21,379 nt of DNA from Acidobacteriota bacterium (GCA_030637805.1 DAOWFV010000186.1:1-21379), one strand, 5' to 3'. Counted from the first letter of the stretch, positions 7,344-14,200 are shown. Notes: a model not told the origin generated them from the letters alone. Translations and numbers: made by a program.

Positions 7344-7918
7344 CCGAAGGCCCACTCCAGCTCGTCGAGCTTCTTCTTCTCCGCCGCAGAGATCGACCCA
7401 ACCCCGAGGAATCCTCCGGCCGCCTCGGCAACCGCCCGGGCACGACCCATGACCGAGCTCTTGAGCTCAGCGCGTAAATTCTCTCCGAGCGACTCCGCGA
7501 GCTCCTCGATATAACCTCTCCAGGTTTCCAGGAGCTTAGGATCGGGAGGGGTCTCGAGCCAATTCCTGAGCAGGGTGCAGGTCGGGCTCCCATCCTCCAC
7601 GCCGCGCTCGACAGCCGCCTTGATAATGGCCTCACGCTCCCGTTTCTGGATCTCACCGTCGGCCCACGCCACCTCCACCAGCGGCACCAGGGTGAAAGCA
7701 ACCAGTGTTTCCGGTTCCACGGCGAGCTCGACCAGCGCGTCGAGAACCTCCTCGTTCTCGATGTTGAGCACCTCCCGGAACTCCTTCTTCTTCTCCTCTC
7801 GCACAGCCTGCTCCCGCATCTTTACCAGCAGGCGCTCGTTCTCCTTAGCGAAGAAAGAGTCTTCGAGAGCCTTTGCCTTCGCTCGCAACGCGCTCCGCAT
7901 CTCAATTCGCTCACTCAT
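7340..7918 (-). CDS. TerB-like domain protein
   Basis: A 192-aa, highly charged, all-helical protein without signal peptide or membrane segment. Residues about 70-130 contain LVPLVEVAWADGEIQKREREAI, the helix-acidic loop-helix pattern of the TerB/DjlA-N fold (a metal-binding acidic loop, AxADGxIxxxE). The N-terminal third is a charged helix rich in E, K and R, likely a coiled coil. The frame is open to a GTG at 7933, but ATG 7918 (MSERIEMRSALR) is preferred. The function is unknown: TerB domains occur in tellurite-resistance and membrane-stress systems, but no ter partner genes are nearby. Its stop overlaps the start of the secreted nuclease gene, so the two are probably co-transcribed. Divergent from leuS. 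Confidence 0.75.
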   Translation of the reverse strand: MSERIEMRSALRAKAKALEDSFFAKENERLLVKMREQAVREEKKKEFREVLNIENEEVLDALVELAVEPETLVAFTLVPLVEVAWADGEIQKREREAIIKAAVERGVEDGSPTCTLLRNWLETPPDPKLLETWRGYIEELAESLGENLRAELKSSVMGRARAVAEAAGGFLGVGSISAAEKKKLDELEWAFG

Positions 7919-7941
7919 GGCCCCAACCCCCACACGATCGG

Positions 7942-7970
7942 CTTTTGGCGGAGGATCCCACCGCCAAAGG
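7942..7970. other. Hairpin in the leader of the TerB-like gene
   Basis: CTTTTGGCGG (7942-7951) pairs with CCGCCAAAGG (7961-7970) over 10 positions (one G-T) around a 9-nt loop. It lies between a CATAAT hexamer on the minus strand (7977-7972) and the ATG at 7918, so it would fall in the 5' leader if that hexamer is a -10. There is no T-tract. Confidence 0.5.
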
Positions 7971-7984
7971 GATTATGCCACGGC

Positions 7985-8021
7985 CTCTTTGCTCCGGCAC
8001 CACTGGTGCCGGAGCAAAGAG
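7985..8021. promoter_or_regulatory. 37-bp perfect palindrome between TerB-like gene and leuS
   Basis: Arms of 18 bp (7985-8002, beginning CTCTTTGCTCCGG, and 8004-8021) are exact reverse complements around a single central base (C8003). The palindrome is flanked almost symmetrically by -10-like hexamers: CATAAT on the minus strand (7977-7972) and TAGAAT on the plus strand (8027-8032). It therefore covers the -35 zone of both possible divergent promoters. An operator for a dimeric regulator, or a cruciform, fits. A terminator does not fit, because there is no T-tract. Confidence 0.7.
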
Positions 8022-8026
8022 ATGCG

Positions 8027-8032
8027 TAGAAT
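8027..8032 (+). promoter_or_regulatory. Possible -10 of leuS
   Basis: TAGAAT lies 41 nt before the leuS ATG. The same hexamer, in similar GCG/CGG contexts, precedes the 3-hydroxybutyryl-CoA dehydrogenase gene (13867-13862) and the deaminase gene (19736-19741). The -35 position falls inside the 7985-8021 palindrome and does not match TTGACA. Confidence 0.35.
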
Positions 8033-8073
8033 ACGCCGGGTCCGCCGTCTCGACGGGATAATTGGAGCTGAAG

Positions 8074-10644
8074 ATGCCCGAATACACGTACGAACCATTG
8101 GAGATCGAACCCAAGTGGCAGGCGGTGTGGCAGGAGCGCCACTCCTTCCGCACGCCGTCCGATCCAGAGGAGCTGCGCGCCAAGCCCAAGTTCTACGTGC
8201 TCGACATGTTCCCCTACCCCTCCGGCGCCGGTCTCCACGTCGGCCACCCGGAGGGCTACACGGCAACCGACGTGGTCGCCCGGATGAAGCGTATGCAGGG
8301 CTTCAACGTCCTCCACCCCATGGGTTGGGACGCATTCGGCCTGCCGACGGAGCGCTCCGCGGTCCGGGAGGGCCTCCACCCGGCCGAGATCACCGAACGC
8401 AACATCGAGACCTTTCGGCGTCAGATCCAGCGCCTCGGCTTCAGCTACGACTGGGATCGCGAGGTCAACACCTCGAGCCCCGACTACTACCGTTGGACCC
8501 AGTGGATCTTCCTCAAGCTCTACGAGAGAGGCCTCGCATACATGGCGGACGTACCGGTGAACTGGTGCCCCGCTCTCGGCACCGTCCTCGCCAATGAGGA
8601 GGTCAAGGACGGCGTTTATGTGGAAACGGGCGATCCGGTGGAGCGGCGCCTGATGCGCCAGTGGATGCTCAAGATCACCGAGTACGCCGAACGCCTCCTC
8701 GAGGACCTCGACGACGTTGACTGGCCGGAGAGCGTCAAGGAAATGCAGCGCAACTGGATCGGCAAGAGCCACGGAGCCGACGTCCAGTTCGCCATCGACG
8801 GCGGCGATGAGACCTTCACGGTATTCACCACCCGCCCGGACACCCTCTTCGGCGCCACCTACTGCGTCCTCGCGCCCGAGCACCCGCTGGTGGCCAAGAT
8901 CACCAGCGAGGACCAGCGGGCGGCGGTCGAGACCTATGTCTCCGAGGCGGCCCAGAAGACCGACCTCGACCGCACCGACCTCTCCAAAGAAAAGACCGGC
9001 GTCTTCACTGGTGCGTGGGCGATCAACCCGGTCAACGACGATCGGATCCCCATCTGGGTGGCGGATTACGTTCTCATGGGCTACGGAACCGGCGCCATCA
9101 TGGCGGTGCCCGGCCACGACGAGCGCGACCACGAGTTCGCGCGGGAGTTCGGTCTGCCCATCATCGAGGTCGTCTCGGGGAGCGATGTCCCGATCGGGGA
9201 GGCGGCCTTCATCGACAACCAGGACGGGGTGCTGGTCAACTCGAGCGGCAAGGACGGATTCTCGATCGACGGCCTCAAGGTGCCGGAGGCCATCGCGCGC
9301 ATCACGGCCTGGCTCGAGGAGCGCGCCCTCGGCCGAGGACGTGTCCAGTACCGTCTGCGCGACTGGCTCTTCTCCCGCCAGCGCTACTGGGGCGAACCCT
9401 TTCCGGTGGTCCACACCGATGATAATGAGGTCGCGCCTGTGCCCGAAGACTGGCTGCCGGTAGGCCTGCCGGAAATCGACCAGTTTCGACCAACCGAGGA
9501 CGGCCGTCCGCCGCTGGCGCGCGCCGGCGACGACTGGCTGCGGGTCGAGCTCCCCGACGGCCGCCATGGCACCCGAGAAACCAACACCATGCCCCAGTGG
9601 GCCGGTTCCTGCTGGTACTACCTCCGCTACCTCGATCCCCACAACGAGGAGCAGGCGTGGTCGAAGGAGGCCGAGGACTACTGGATGCCGGTAGACCTCT
9701 ATGTCGGCGGGGTGGAGCATGCGGTGCTTCACCTGCTCTACGCCCGGTTCTGGCATAAGGTCCTCTTCGACTGCGGCCTCGTCCACACCAAGGAGCCCTT
9801 TCAGAGGCTTTTCAACCAGGGCATGATCCTCGCCCACTCGTACCGCGACGTGGCCGGCAAGTACCACCACCCGTCCGATGTCGAGGAGCGCGACGGGCAT
9901 TTCTTCTCATTAAGCTCGGGAGCCGGGCTCGAGACCCAGATCGAGAAGATGTCCAAGTCCAAGCTCAACGTCGTCAACCCGGACGAGGTCATTGCGGCCT
10001 ACGGCGCCGATGCGATGCGCCTGTACGAGCTCTTCATGGGCCCGCTCGAGGTGCAGAAGCCCTGGCAGATGAAGGACGTCGAGGGTGTCAACCGTTTTCT
10101 GCAGCGGGTCTGGCGGCTGGTGGTTGACGAGAAAAGCGGCGAGCTCAACCCGAAGCTCTCCGAGGTGCCGTCCTCGTCGGAGCCCGAGCTCGAGCGCACT
10201 CTTCACAAGACGATCAAAAAGGTCAGCTCCGACACCGAAACCCTGCAGATGAACACCGGCATCGCGCAGATGATGATCTTCGTCAACGAGGCCACGGTCT
10301 GCCCGACGCTGCCGCGAGGGATCCTGACGACCTTCTTGCGCCTGCTCTCGCCCTACGCCCCCCACCTCTGCGAGGAGCTGTGGCAACGTCTCGGGGAGCC
10401 CAAACTCATCGCCCACGCCGAATGGCCCAGCTGGGATCCTGACCTGTGCATTGACGACACGATCACCGTGGTGGTCCAGGTCAACGGCAAGAAGCGCGAC
10501 GAGCTCCAGGTCGCCCGGGACGCCGATCGCGAGAGCCTCGAGCGGCTCGCGCTGGCCTCGGAGAAGGCGCAGAAGTTCATCGAAGGACGCGAGCCCAAGC
10601 GTGTCGTCGTGGTGCCCGGACGGCTGGTGAATATTGTCGTGTAA
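8074..10644 (+). CDS. leuS: Leucyl-tRNA synthetase
   Basis: Bacterial-type class I LeuRS of 856 aa, charging tRNA-Leu in the cytoplasm. HIGH appears as HVGHPEGYT near residue 50, and KMSKS as EKMSKSKLNVVNPDEV about residue 625. The CP1 editing domain is intact, with TTRPDTLFGATY (threonine-rich loop) and GTGAIMAVPGHDERDHEFA, which holds the conserved aspartate needed to hydrolyse mischarged tRNA. The C-terminal anticodon-binding and appended domains are complete (VVQVNGKKRDELQVA near the end). ATG 8074 is supported by GGAG at 8064-8067 with a 6-nt gap; an in-frame TTG at 8062 lies on the ribosome site itself and is rejected. Its 3' end is followed by heptamer element B, and no intrinsic terminator is visible. 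Confidence 0.97.
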   Translation: MPEYTYEPLEIEPKWQAVWQERHSFRTPSDPEELRAKPKFYVLDMFPYPSGAGLHVGHPEGYTATDVVARMKRMQGFNVLHPMGWDAFGLPTERSAVREGLHPAEITERNIETFRRQIQRLGFSYDWDREVNTSSPDYYRWTQWIFLKLYERGLAYMADVPVNWCPALGTVLANEEVKDGVYVETGDPVERRLMRQWMLKITEYAERLLEDLDDVDWPESVKEMQRNWIGKSHGADVQFAIDGGDETFTVFTTRPDTLFGATYCVLAPEHPLVAKITSEDQRAAVETYVSEAAQKTDLDRTDLSKEKTGVFTGAWAINPVNDDRIPIWVADYVLMGYGTGAIMAVPGHDERDHEFAREFGLPIIEVVSGSDVPIGEAAFIDNQDGVLVNSSGKDGFSIDGLKVPEAIARITAWLEERALGRGRVQYRLRDWLFSRQRYWGEPFPVVHTDDNEVAPVPEDWLPVGLPEIDQFRPTEDGRPPLARAGDDWLRVELPDGRHGTRETNTMPQWAGSCWYYLRYLDPHNEEQAWSKEAEDYWMPVDLYVGGVEHAVLHLLYARFWHKVLFDCGLVHTKEPFQRLFNQGMILAHSYRDVAGKYHHPSDVEERDGHFFSLSSGAGLETQIEKMSKSKLNVVNPDEVIAAYGADAMRLYELFMGPLEVQKPWQMKDVEGVNRFLQRVWRLVVDEKSGELNPKLSEVPSSSEPELERTLHKTIKKVSSDTETLQMNTGIAQMMIFVNEATVCPTLPRGILTTFLRLLSPYAPHLCEELWQRLGEPKLIAHAEWPSWDPDLCIDDTITVVVQVNGKKRDELQVARDADRESLERLALASEKAQKFIEGREPKRVVVVPGRLVNIVV

Positions 10645-10651
10645 GACCACG

Positions 10652-10747
10652 AATTCTTAATTCTTAATTCTCAATTCTCAATTATCCTAATAACTTTCAA
10701 CAATCAGATCATCGTGGGTGCGGTGGGAATTCAAAATTGAGAATTAA
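10652..10747. repeat. Heptamer element B (AATTCTT/AATTCTC inverted pair)
   Basis: The left array 10652-10683 is four 7-bp units (AATTCTT x2, AATTCTC x2) plus AATT. After a 44-nt AT-richer centre, the right array 10728-10747 has units AATTCAA, AATTGAG and AATTAA, inverted relative to the left. Total length 96 nt. The right-array segment 10728-10745 is exactly the reverse complement of 14894-14911 in element C. The element fills the leuS to reductase gap. Confidence 0.85.
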
Positions 10748-10763
10748 TCTGCTTGGGTATACT
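10737..10763 (+). promoter_or_regulatory. Candidate promoter of the reductase gene, -35 inside heptamer array
   Basis: TTGAGA (10737-10742, 5 of 6 to TTGACA) and TATACT (10758-10763, 5 of 6 to TATAAT) are separated by 15 bp, slightly short. The -35-like hexamer is part of the AATTGAG heptamer unit of element B. The start would lie about 45 nt before the reductase ATG. Confidence 0.45.
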
Positions 10764-10815
10764 ACGCAGATCCAGGGAATTGGGGTCTGACACGCCGGTC
10801 GATCCAGAAAGGATG

Positions 10816-11637
10816 ATGTCCGTGGCCGTGCCACAGCTCGACGCCCGCGTCCTCCAACGCATCGAGATCACACCCGAGCTCATGATCCTGCGGGTCGTGC
10901 CGGAGGGATGGGAGCTGCCCGCATTCAGGGCCGGGCAGTTCGCGGTCCTCGGCCTTCCCGCCTCCGCCCCCCGGCACGCGCTGAGCGATCCGGAGGAGCC
11001 GTCGGCGGATCCCCAGAAGCTCATCCGGAGGGCGTACTCAATCGCCTCCTCGCCCGAGGAGCGCGACTACCTCGAGCTCTACATCACCCTCGTCCGCTCC
11101 GGCGCGCTCACCCCGCGGCTGTGGGCCCTGTCGCCAGGAGATCCGGTATGGCTGGGACGAAAGTTCTCGGGGATGTTCACTCTCGACGACGTGCCCGGCG
11201 GCGCGCACGTGGTGCTCATGGCAACCGGCACCGGGCTCGCCCCCTACATGAGCATGCTGCGCGGCTTTCTCCTGCGCGAGTCGCACCGCAAGGTCGCCGT
11301 GCTCCACGGGGCGCGCCACTCCTGGGACCTCGGCTATCGATCCGAGTTGCAGACTCTTCAACGGTTGTTCGAGAACTTCGACTACATCCCGATTGTCAGC
11401 CGCCCCGACGAGGAGACGGTCTCATGGACGGGCCAGTCGGGTTATGTCCAGGAGCTGTGGCAACGGGACGCCGTTGCTGAGCGCTGGGGCTTCCGGCCCC
11501 AGCCCGCCACAACCCATGTCTTCCTCTGCGGCAACCCGGGGATGATCGAGCAGGCCATGACCCTATTCGAGGCGGACGGGTACGGCGAGCACTCCCGCAA
11601 ACAGCCTGGTGAAATTCACGTCGAGAAGTACTGGTAG
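10816..11637 (+). CDS. fpr: Ferredoxin/flavodoxin-NADP+ reductase
   Basis: FAD-containing oxidoreductase that moves electrons between NADP(H) and ferredoxin or flavodoxin in the cytoplasm; 273 aa from this start. The FAD motif RRAYSIASSP (R-x-Y-S) is near residue 75, the NADP-binding segment VVLMATGTGLAPYMSMLRG near 138, and the CGNPGMIEQ motif near 237. The chain ends VEKYW, with the aromatic C-terminus typical of bacterial Fpr proteins. A short insertion before the FAD motif (ASAPRHALSDPEEPSADP) is longer than in E. coli Fpr. The start is uncertain among ATG 10813, ATG 10816 and GTG 10822; the AAAGG at 10808-10812 has the best spacing for 10822. Convergent with the rubrerythrin-like gene; a shared redox role is possible but not shown. 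Confidence 0.9.
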   Translation: MSVAVPQLDARVLQRIEITPELMILRVVPEGWELPAFRAGQFAVLGLPASAPRHALSDPEEPSADPQKLIRRAYSIASSPEERDYLELYITLVRSGALTPRLWALSPGDPVWLGRKFSGMFTLDDVPGGAHVVLMATGTGLAPYMSMLRGFLLRESHRKVAVLHGARHSWDLGYRSELQTLQRLFENFDYIPIVSRPDEETVSWTGQSGYVQELWQRDAVAERWGFRPQPATTHVFLCGNPGMIEQAMTLFEADGYGEHSRKQPGEIHVEKYW

Positions 11638-11664
11638 CCTCCGGTGAGACCGGGGGTGGAGGTG
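11638..11664. other. Short dyads in the 28-nt convergent gap
   Basis: CCGGT-GAG-ACCGG (11641-11653) is a 5-bp hairpin nested inside CCTCC...GGAGG. It is the only structure between the two convergent stop codons, and no T-tract follows, so its value as a terminator is doubtful. Confidence 0.35.
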
Positions 11665-11665
11665 A

Positions 11666-12136
11666 TCAACTCAGGCGGGCGATCTCCTTCTCAAGCAGGC
11701 GCTGATGCTCCAGCTCCGAGAGGCGCAGGCCCTCGACGAGTTTCAGCGACTCATCGTCGCTGAGAAATTCCTGCGCCTTCTCGTAGTAGTCGTGGGCATT
11801 CACCTCCGACTGGTGCGCCAGCTTGAGCGCCTGCAGGATGTTCATATCGTCCCGCACCTTGTCGTAGTCCGGCGACTCGACCTCCCAGGCGATGTTCTCG
11901 CTGAATTTCGGCGGGGTGTCGTCGAAAAGACGACGGCGAAGCTCCTCGATCTGATTGCGGTGGAGGGCTTCCCGTTCGGCCATCTTGTGCAGAAAATCCA
12001 CGACCTGCGCGTCGGATTTCCCCTCCGCCCAGGAGGCGAGCTGCTCGTAATGGGCCTCGGCCTCCTCCTCCACGTAGATCGCGAGGTCGAGAATGTCCAT
12101 CGGCTGCAGCATCGAAAAGTCGAAATCCATACCCAT
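11666..12136 (-). CDS. Ferritin-like / rubrerythrin-family protein
   Basis: A 156-aa four-helix protein with the di-iron pattern: EEEAEAHYEQL in helix 1, EREALHRNQIEEL in helix 2, HQSEVNAHDYYEKA in helix 3 and SELEHQRLLEKE in helix 4, giving two E...ExxH-type half sites. There is no C-terminal rubredoxin CxxC domain, so it is the 'domain only' form seen in ferritin-like and YciE/DUF-type relatives. Possible roles are peroxide reduction or iron handling; the sequence cannot choose. ATG 12136 (MGMDFDF) is picked because GGGGGAG ends 4 nt before it; ATG 12130 is the alternative. The frame is open 27 codons further upstream but without family likeness. Confidence 0.82.
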   Translation of the reverse strand: MGMDFDFSMLQPMDILDLAIYVEEEAEAHYEQLASWAEGKSDAQVVDFLHKMAEREALHRNQIEELRRRLFDDTPPKFSENIAWEVESPDYDKVRDDMNILQALKLAHQSEVNAHDYYEKAQEFLSDDESLKLVEGLRLSELEHQRLLEKEIARLS

Positions 12137-12151
12137 AAGTCTCCCCCTTCG

Positions 12152-12210
12152 GAATGCTCCGGCTGCTCCTAGCCGGACCATACTCTGAGCGAACGCTCCT
12201 GCGTTGTCAA
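12152..12210 (-). promoter_or_regulatory. Candidate promoter/leader region of ferritin-like gene
   Basis: On the minus strand a perfect TTGACA lies at 12210-12205, followed by the dyad GAGCG-TT-CGCTC and then TATGGT at 12182-12177. The spacing is 22 bp, too long for ordinary sigma-70; a poorer GAGTAT (12185-12180) gives 19 bp, as in MerR-type promoters. A TCCGGCT...AGCCGGA hairpin follows in the leader. Suggestive of regulation, not proof. Confidence 0.3.
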
Positions 12211-12353
12211 CGGGCAAGATTCACCCACCGAGACTGCCGCTTAACCCCGGTCCGGACCCAGATTCGTAGATGAGTACTGACCTCGAGCCTGGCGGCCGGT
12301 GACGGCCACCACACTTCGCGACTTTTCCTCCTGGATCTCGGAGAAAATCACCC

Positions 12354-12388
12354 CCTCGCCCGGACAATTCGGGAATTCTCGGGCGAGG
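12354..12388 (-). terminator. Possible terminator after the small anchored protein
   Basis: CCTCGCCCG (12354-12362) pairs exactly with CGGGCGAGG (12380-12388), and an AATTC-GG-GAATT dyad sits in the loop. It starts 10 nt past the stop of the leftward gene at 12398. On the minus strand it is followed by GGGGGTGATTTTCTCC, a weak T-run. Terminator-like, but imperfect. The rest of 12237-12397 shows no gene. Confidence 0.45.
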
Positions 12389-12397
12389 CCAACAAAA

Positions 12398-12787
12398 TTA
12401 ACGCTCGAAGAGCGTCCAGATGACGTCCGCCTGGTTCCTGAAGTAGAACGTCTCATCCGAGGGTTGGAGGACGATATCCTTCTTGAACTTGGTCCCGCCC
12501 ACGTCGCGAAAGTGGACGGTATAGACATCAAGCTCGACAGACGGATTCTTCTCGACGCCCAGGATTGTGTAGTGCACGAAGGAGGTGCCTCCGGTTCCAA
12601 AAGTGATGGTGTTTTCTCTCAGCTCCACATAGCGGTCGGAGTACCCCGAATGGTCGGTGGTCCACGTGCCGATCAGCTCCGCCGGGGCGGTCTTCGAGCC
12701 CGGCCCCTCGTGGTAGAAGAACCTGCCAGCTGCCACGGCGAGGATCACCAGCACCGCCAACGTCATCAGAATCTTCCTGGTCGTCAT
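12398..12787 (-). CDS. Small membrane-anchored protein of unknown function
   Basis: A 129-aa protein. Residues 1-25 (MTTRKILMTLAVLVILAVAAG) form a signal anchor or uncleaved signal peptide without a lipobox cysteine. The rest is predicted as alternating strands: ELIGTWTTDHSGYSDRYVEL, NTITFGTGGTSFVHYTILG, VELDVYTVHFRDVGGTKFKK and DETFYFRNQADVIWTLFER. This opening GTW and beta pattern resembles small lipocalin- or calycin-like periplasmic domains, but I recognise no family. The start is backed by AGAGGA with an 8-nt gap. It lies 122 nt downstream of the dehydrogenase gene on the same strand, with a strong hairpin between them. Confidence 0.75.
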   Translation of the reverse strand: MTTRKILMTLAVLVILAVAAGRFFYHEGPGSKTAPAELIGTWTTDHSGYSDRYVELRENTITFGTGGTSFVHYTILGVEKNPSVELDVYTVHFRDVGGTKFKKDIVLQPSDETFYFRNQADVIWTLFER

Positions 12788-12831
12788 GACTGCGATCCTC
12801 TCTTCCCGGCCGGCGCCCTCATGCTCGGCCT

Positions 12832-12885
12832 CCCGCGGCGTCAGCGGCGGCCGGATCGTCCGGCCGGTTCTGCAAGCGCCGCGGG
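12832..12885. other. Two-tier GC-rich hairpin
   Basis: An outer 9-bp stem (CCCGCGGCG 12832-12840 with 12877-12885) encloses an inner 8-bp stem (CGGCCGGA 12848-12855 with 12859-12866, loop TCG). Both are perfect. It lies between the dehydrogenase stop and the small anchored-protein gene. No T-tract follows, so it may be an mRNA-stability or attenuation structure between the two leftward genes. Confidence 0.6.
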
Positions 12886-12909
12886 TCCTCGTTCATGGCC
12901 ATTCGATTC

Positions 12910-13833
12910 TCACTTGATACGGTACCTCGCCACGTCAGGGTTCACCCCCGCCGCCTTGTAATTCTCCCAGCTGTAGAATCCGGTGCCGGTCTTTGCGCCG
13001 AGCTGGCCGGATTCCACCAACCGCTTGAGCAGCGGGCTGGGTTTATAGGAGCTCCCGAACTCTTCCTCCAGCACCTCGCAGATGAAGAGCATGGTGTCGA
13101 GGCCGACATAGTCTGCGGTCATCAGCGGGCCCATCTTGTGGCCCAGACAGTAGGTGCACTTGTCGACGTCCTCAACGCCCGCGATGCCCTCCTCGACGAC
13201 GCGGACGGCCTCGTTGACGAAGGGCACGAACATCCGGTTGATGGCAAAGCCGGCCTTGTCCTCGGCGGGGATCTCGATCTTGTCCATGTCGTGACACAGG
13301 GCGACGACGGTATCGTAGGTCGTGTTCGAGGTCCCGAGACCACGAATGATCTCCACCCCTTTCTGCATCGGCACCGGGTTCATGAAGTGCATACCCATGA
13401 ACAGCTCGGGCTTGCCGTAAGCGGCGCCCAGACGGGTGATCGAGATGCCGGAGGTGTTGGAGCACAGGATCTTCTCGTAACCGAGCTCGGCGAGCTGGCG
13501 GTTGATCTTCTCCTTGAGCTCGGGCTTCTCGGGCACCGCCTCGATGATGAGATCGCAGTCGAGAAGATCCCCAAGATTGTTGGTCGTCGCCAGGCGACCG
13601 AGAGCTTCCTCCTTTGCCTCGCCGGTGATCCCCTTCTCACCGCCCGACTTCTCGAATGCCTTCACCAACCGGTCGAGGCTGCGCGCAATCGTCCCAACCC
13701 CGCGCTCGAGAATGCTCGCGTCCACGTCCATGATGATTGTTTCGAAGCCGCTCTGGGCGGCTACCTGGGCGATTCCGTTGCCCATGGTGCCAACACCGAT
13801 GACGCCGATCTTTTTCAGTCCGCTCTTGCTCAT
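12910..13833 (-). CDS. hbd: 3-hydroxybutyryl-CoA dehydrogenase
   Basis: NAD(P)-dependent oxidoreductase interconverting acetoacetyl-CoA and 3-hydroxybutyryl-CoA, in fatty-acid breakdown or C4/polyhydroxybutyrate metabolism. The Rossmann motif GVGTMG is at residues 13-18 and the acidic end of strand 2 at MDVD (35-38). The CSNTSGISIT and MGMHFMNPVPMQKGVEII segments carry the catalytic Ser, His149 and Asn residues, and the C-terminal dimer domain ends in GAKTGTGFYSW. At 307 aa it is about 20 residues longer than classic Hbd, partly from KAFEKSGGEKG in the N-domain. ATG 13833 has a strong GGAGG 7 nt upstream; the frame is open ten codons further. A -10-like TAGAAT (13867-13862) with GTGACT 16 bp before it fits the promoter. 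No thiolase or crotonase neighbour is seen. Confidence 0.93.
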   Translation of the reverse strand: MSKSGLKKIGVIGVGTMGNGIAQVAAQSGFETIIMDVDASILERGVGTIARSLDRLVKAFEKSGGEKGITGEAKEEALGRLATTNNLGDLLDCDLIIEAVPEKPELKEKINRQLAELGYEKILCSNTSGISITRLGAAYGKPELFMGMHFMNPVPMQKGVEIIRGLGTSNTTYDTVVALCHDMDKIEIPAEDKAGFAINRMFVPFVNEAVRVVEEGIAGVEDVDKCTYCLGHKMGPLMTADYVGLDTMLFICEVLEEEFGSSYKPSPLLKRLVESGQLGAKTGTGFYSWENYKAAGVNPDVARYRIK

Positions 13834-13861
13834 GGATGATCCTCCTTCCACGATCAGCAGC

Positions 13862-13889
13862 ATTCTACGCCTCCTGATTTGGAAGTCAC
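13862..13889 (-). promoter_or_regulatory. Candidate hbd promoter
   Basis: On the minus strand GTGACT (13889-13884, 4 of 6 to TTGACA) and TAGAAT (13867-13862, 5 of 6 to TATAAT) are 16 bp apart. The next bases give TAGAATGCTGC, an 11-mer also present at the deaminase promoter (19736-19746). The start would lie about 22 nt before the ATG. Confidence 0.5.
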
Positions 13890-13922
13890 AGTGGGCGACG
13901 CGTCTGGATAGCTGCCAGATGC

Positions 13923-14131
13923 TGGATCCAGGTCTCAGGTCCCAGGCTTCAGGTCTCAGGCTTCAGGTCTTTGCAAGCACGGAGGTCGCGAAGGAAAGGT
14001 CTAGAGAAGAAAAGAAAATACTTGACATCGCAGGAGTCCAATCAACCATTTTGGTGCGACCTGCGACCTGTGACCTGTGACCTGTGACCTGCTCCGTGGA
14101 TCCTACTCCCTGTATCCTGCATCCTGTTTCC
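13923..14131. repeat. Heptamer element F (AGGTCTC / GTGACCT inverted pair)
   Basis: The left array 13929-13970 is six 7-bp units of CAGGTCT/CAGGCTT type, preceded in register by TGGATCC. After an 85-nt centre, the right array begins at 14056: GCGACCT x2, GTGACCT x3, then less regular units (GCTCCGT, GGATCCT, ACTCCCT, GTATCCT, GCATCCT) still in the same 7-bp register to 14131. Read as reverse complement, the right side is AGGTCAC/AGGATAC units, so the two arms mirror each other, including the GGATCC unit. The element fills most of the 396-nt gap between hbd and the YciO gene; no gene is seen there. Confidence 0.88.
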
Positions 14132-14170
14132 GCTTCATTGAGTTTTACAGGGAGTGGAGACGGAGTTCGG

Positions 14171-14200
14171 TTGACTGCAAGGGAGCGCCAGCGGTATATA
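14171..14200 (+). promoter_or_regulatory. Promoter of the YciO-family gene
   Basis: TTGACT (14171-14176, 5 of 6) and TATATA (14195-14200, 4 of 6) are 18 bp apart, the best sigma-70-type match in the window. The start would fall near 14207, giving a leader of about 23 nt containing GGAGG. Confidence 0.6.

Noticed and set aside
7915..9900. 661-aa open frame on the minus strand under leuS
   Set aside because: It is antisense to a complete leuS with all motifs, it has no family likeness, and it arises from GC-rich codon bias.
12299..12961. Plus-strand 220-aa open frame across 12299-12961
   Set aside because: It is antisense to the small anchored protein and the end of hbd, and it crosses a structured non-coding gap.
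13929..14131. CRISPR array
   Set aside because: The units are 7 bp and tandem without unique spacers, the arms are inverted, and no cas gene is nearby.
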